From an uncultured Alphaproteobacteria bacterium (lineage in GTDB: Bacteria; Pseudomonadota; Alphaproteobacteria; Caulobacterales; Parvularculaceae): a stretch of DNA of 6,761 bases. Each line of letters starts with the position of its first letter. The first letter of the stretch is position 1. The position numbers and the translations under genes are program-made. Where the stretch lies: NCBI GenBank assembly GCA_937895955.1, contig CALAZI010000219.1:1-6761 (forward strand), read 5' to 3'. Below are positions 6,498-6,761 of the stretch, in pieces. The notes beneath the pieces are model-generated. The model saw nothing but the letters and a program-made list of their open reading frames with translations. It was not told the origin of the DNA and did no database searches.

Positions 6498-6501
6498 CTC
6501 C
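6498..6501 (-). promoter_or_regulatory. ribosome-binding site of the acidic membrane protein gene
   Basis: GGAG on the - strand, 6 nt before the ATG at 6491, decides the start against several longer in-frame alternatives. Confidence 0.6.
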
Positions 6502-6676
6502 GATACTGCCCGCCCCACGGCGGTTCCATAGGCTTTCGCGGGTCCCCAGCCCCGCGCCCCGGCGAAGCCTAGCAAAACTGAACGCATGGCGGGAAGGGCG
6601 CATTTCTTGCCCGGCCGCGTTGCGCTCAAAATGTCGCGCCCTCTGTGGCGCCGGCGTCATAGGCGGCCCCTGTGAT

Positions 6677-6720
6677 TTCGCGCTTGCGGCGAAAATCGCG
6701 CCATTACTTCGCGCTTGCGG
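6677..6720. repeat. 13-bp direct repeat near the right edge
   Basis: TTCGCGCTTGCGG occurs at 6677-6689 and again at 6708-6720, a 31-nt offset. It could be a small intergenic repeat or chance in GC-rich DNA; if the possible truncated gene at the edge is real, one copy lies over its last codons. Confidence 0.5.
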
Positions 6721-6761
6721 TGTAATTGATAGGCAAACACGGCTTCTCCTTCTCCGCGAGG

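Larger units (their letters stand above)
6492..6761. other. right-hand flank without a confident gene
   Basis: No complete gene is supported here. The - strand presumably carries the promoter of the acidic-protein gene, but no hexamer pair is convincing. At the far right, an 18-codon - strand frame ending LPINYTASAK with TAA (stop at 6704-6706) could be the 3' end of a gene cut by the window edge; it is too short to judge, and the two other minus frames are also open from the edge. A small inverted repeat TTTCGC/GCGAAA (6676-6681 with 6689-6694) overlaps the direct repeat listed separately. Confidence 0.4.

Noticed and set aside
5967..6572. 201-residue + strand ORF
   Set aside because: Antisense to the MBL start, the terminator and the acidic membrane protein; no domain and Arg/His/Asp composition typical of a shadow frame.
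6337..6660. 107-residue minus-strand ORF at the right end
   Set aside because: Overlaps the acidic membrane protein in another frame; composition Arg/Gly/His-rich, no start signal and no domain.

Overview
The window reads as chromosomal DNA of a GC-rich alphaproteobacterium, most likely of the Rhizobiales/Hyphomicrobiales. The reasons are the close match of its complex I subunits to the mitochondrial/Paracoccus type (NuoG without the cysteines of cluster N7), strong use of GC-ending codons, near-absence of TTA/CTA/TCA codons over long stretches, and GANTC motifs of the kind methylated by CcrM. The organism cannot be named from the sequence alone.

Layout. (1) Positions 1-1050, + strand: the last ~349 codons of nuoF, the NADH/FMN subunit of respiratory complex I, cut by the left edge. 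(2) 1051-1252: an AT-richer gap with two copies of a CCC-N-TTTTTA-GGG hairpin element, the second resembling a weak intrinsic terminator, then three GAATC sites within 34 bp. (3) 1253-1612, +: a 119-residue HU-family nucleoid protein with a lysine/alanine-rich, histone-H1-like N-terminal tail. (4) 1613-1746: a short gap with a hairpin over the hu stop codon and a third TTTTTAGGG element. (5) 1747-2274, +: a GNAT acetyltransferase of PaiA-like character. (6) 2365-4446, +: a complete nuoG. (7) 4453-4965, +: an unrecognised four-helix membrane protein, 6 nt after nuoG and probably co-translated with it. (8) 6061-4949, - strand: an exported MBL-fold metallohydrolase, convergent with and overlapping the membrane gene by 17 bp. 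(9) A strong intrinsic terminator on the - strand (6139-6171). (10) 6491-6216, -: a 91-residue single-pass membrane protein with a very acidic tail. (11) 6492-6761: no confident gene, one short direct repeat.

How the parts relate. NuoF and NuoG are neighbouring subunits of the NADH-oxidising arm of complex I and pass electrons from NADH/FMN through Fe-S clusters towards quinone. Here their genes are separated by a nucleoid-protein gene and an acetyltransferase gene, and nuoG is not followed by nuoH, so the complex I locus is interrupted on both sides of nuoG. The HU/GNAT pair is the most interesting part: a lysine-tailed nucleoid protein beside an acetyltransferase, with repeated hairpins flanking hu and a methylation-site cluster in its leader. 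The right-hand third is two separate minus-strand units, the acidic membrane protein with its own terminator and the secreted metallohydrolase, with no visible functional link to complex I.
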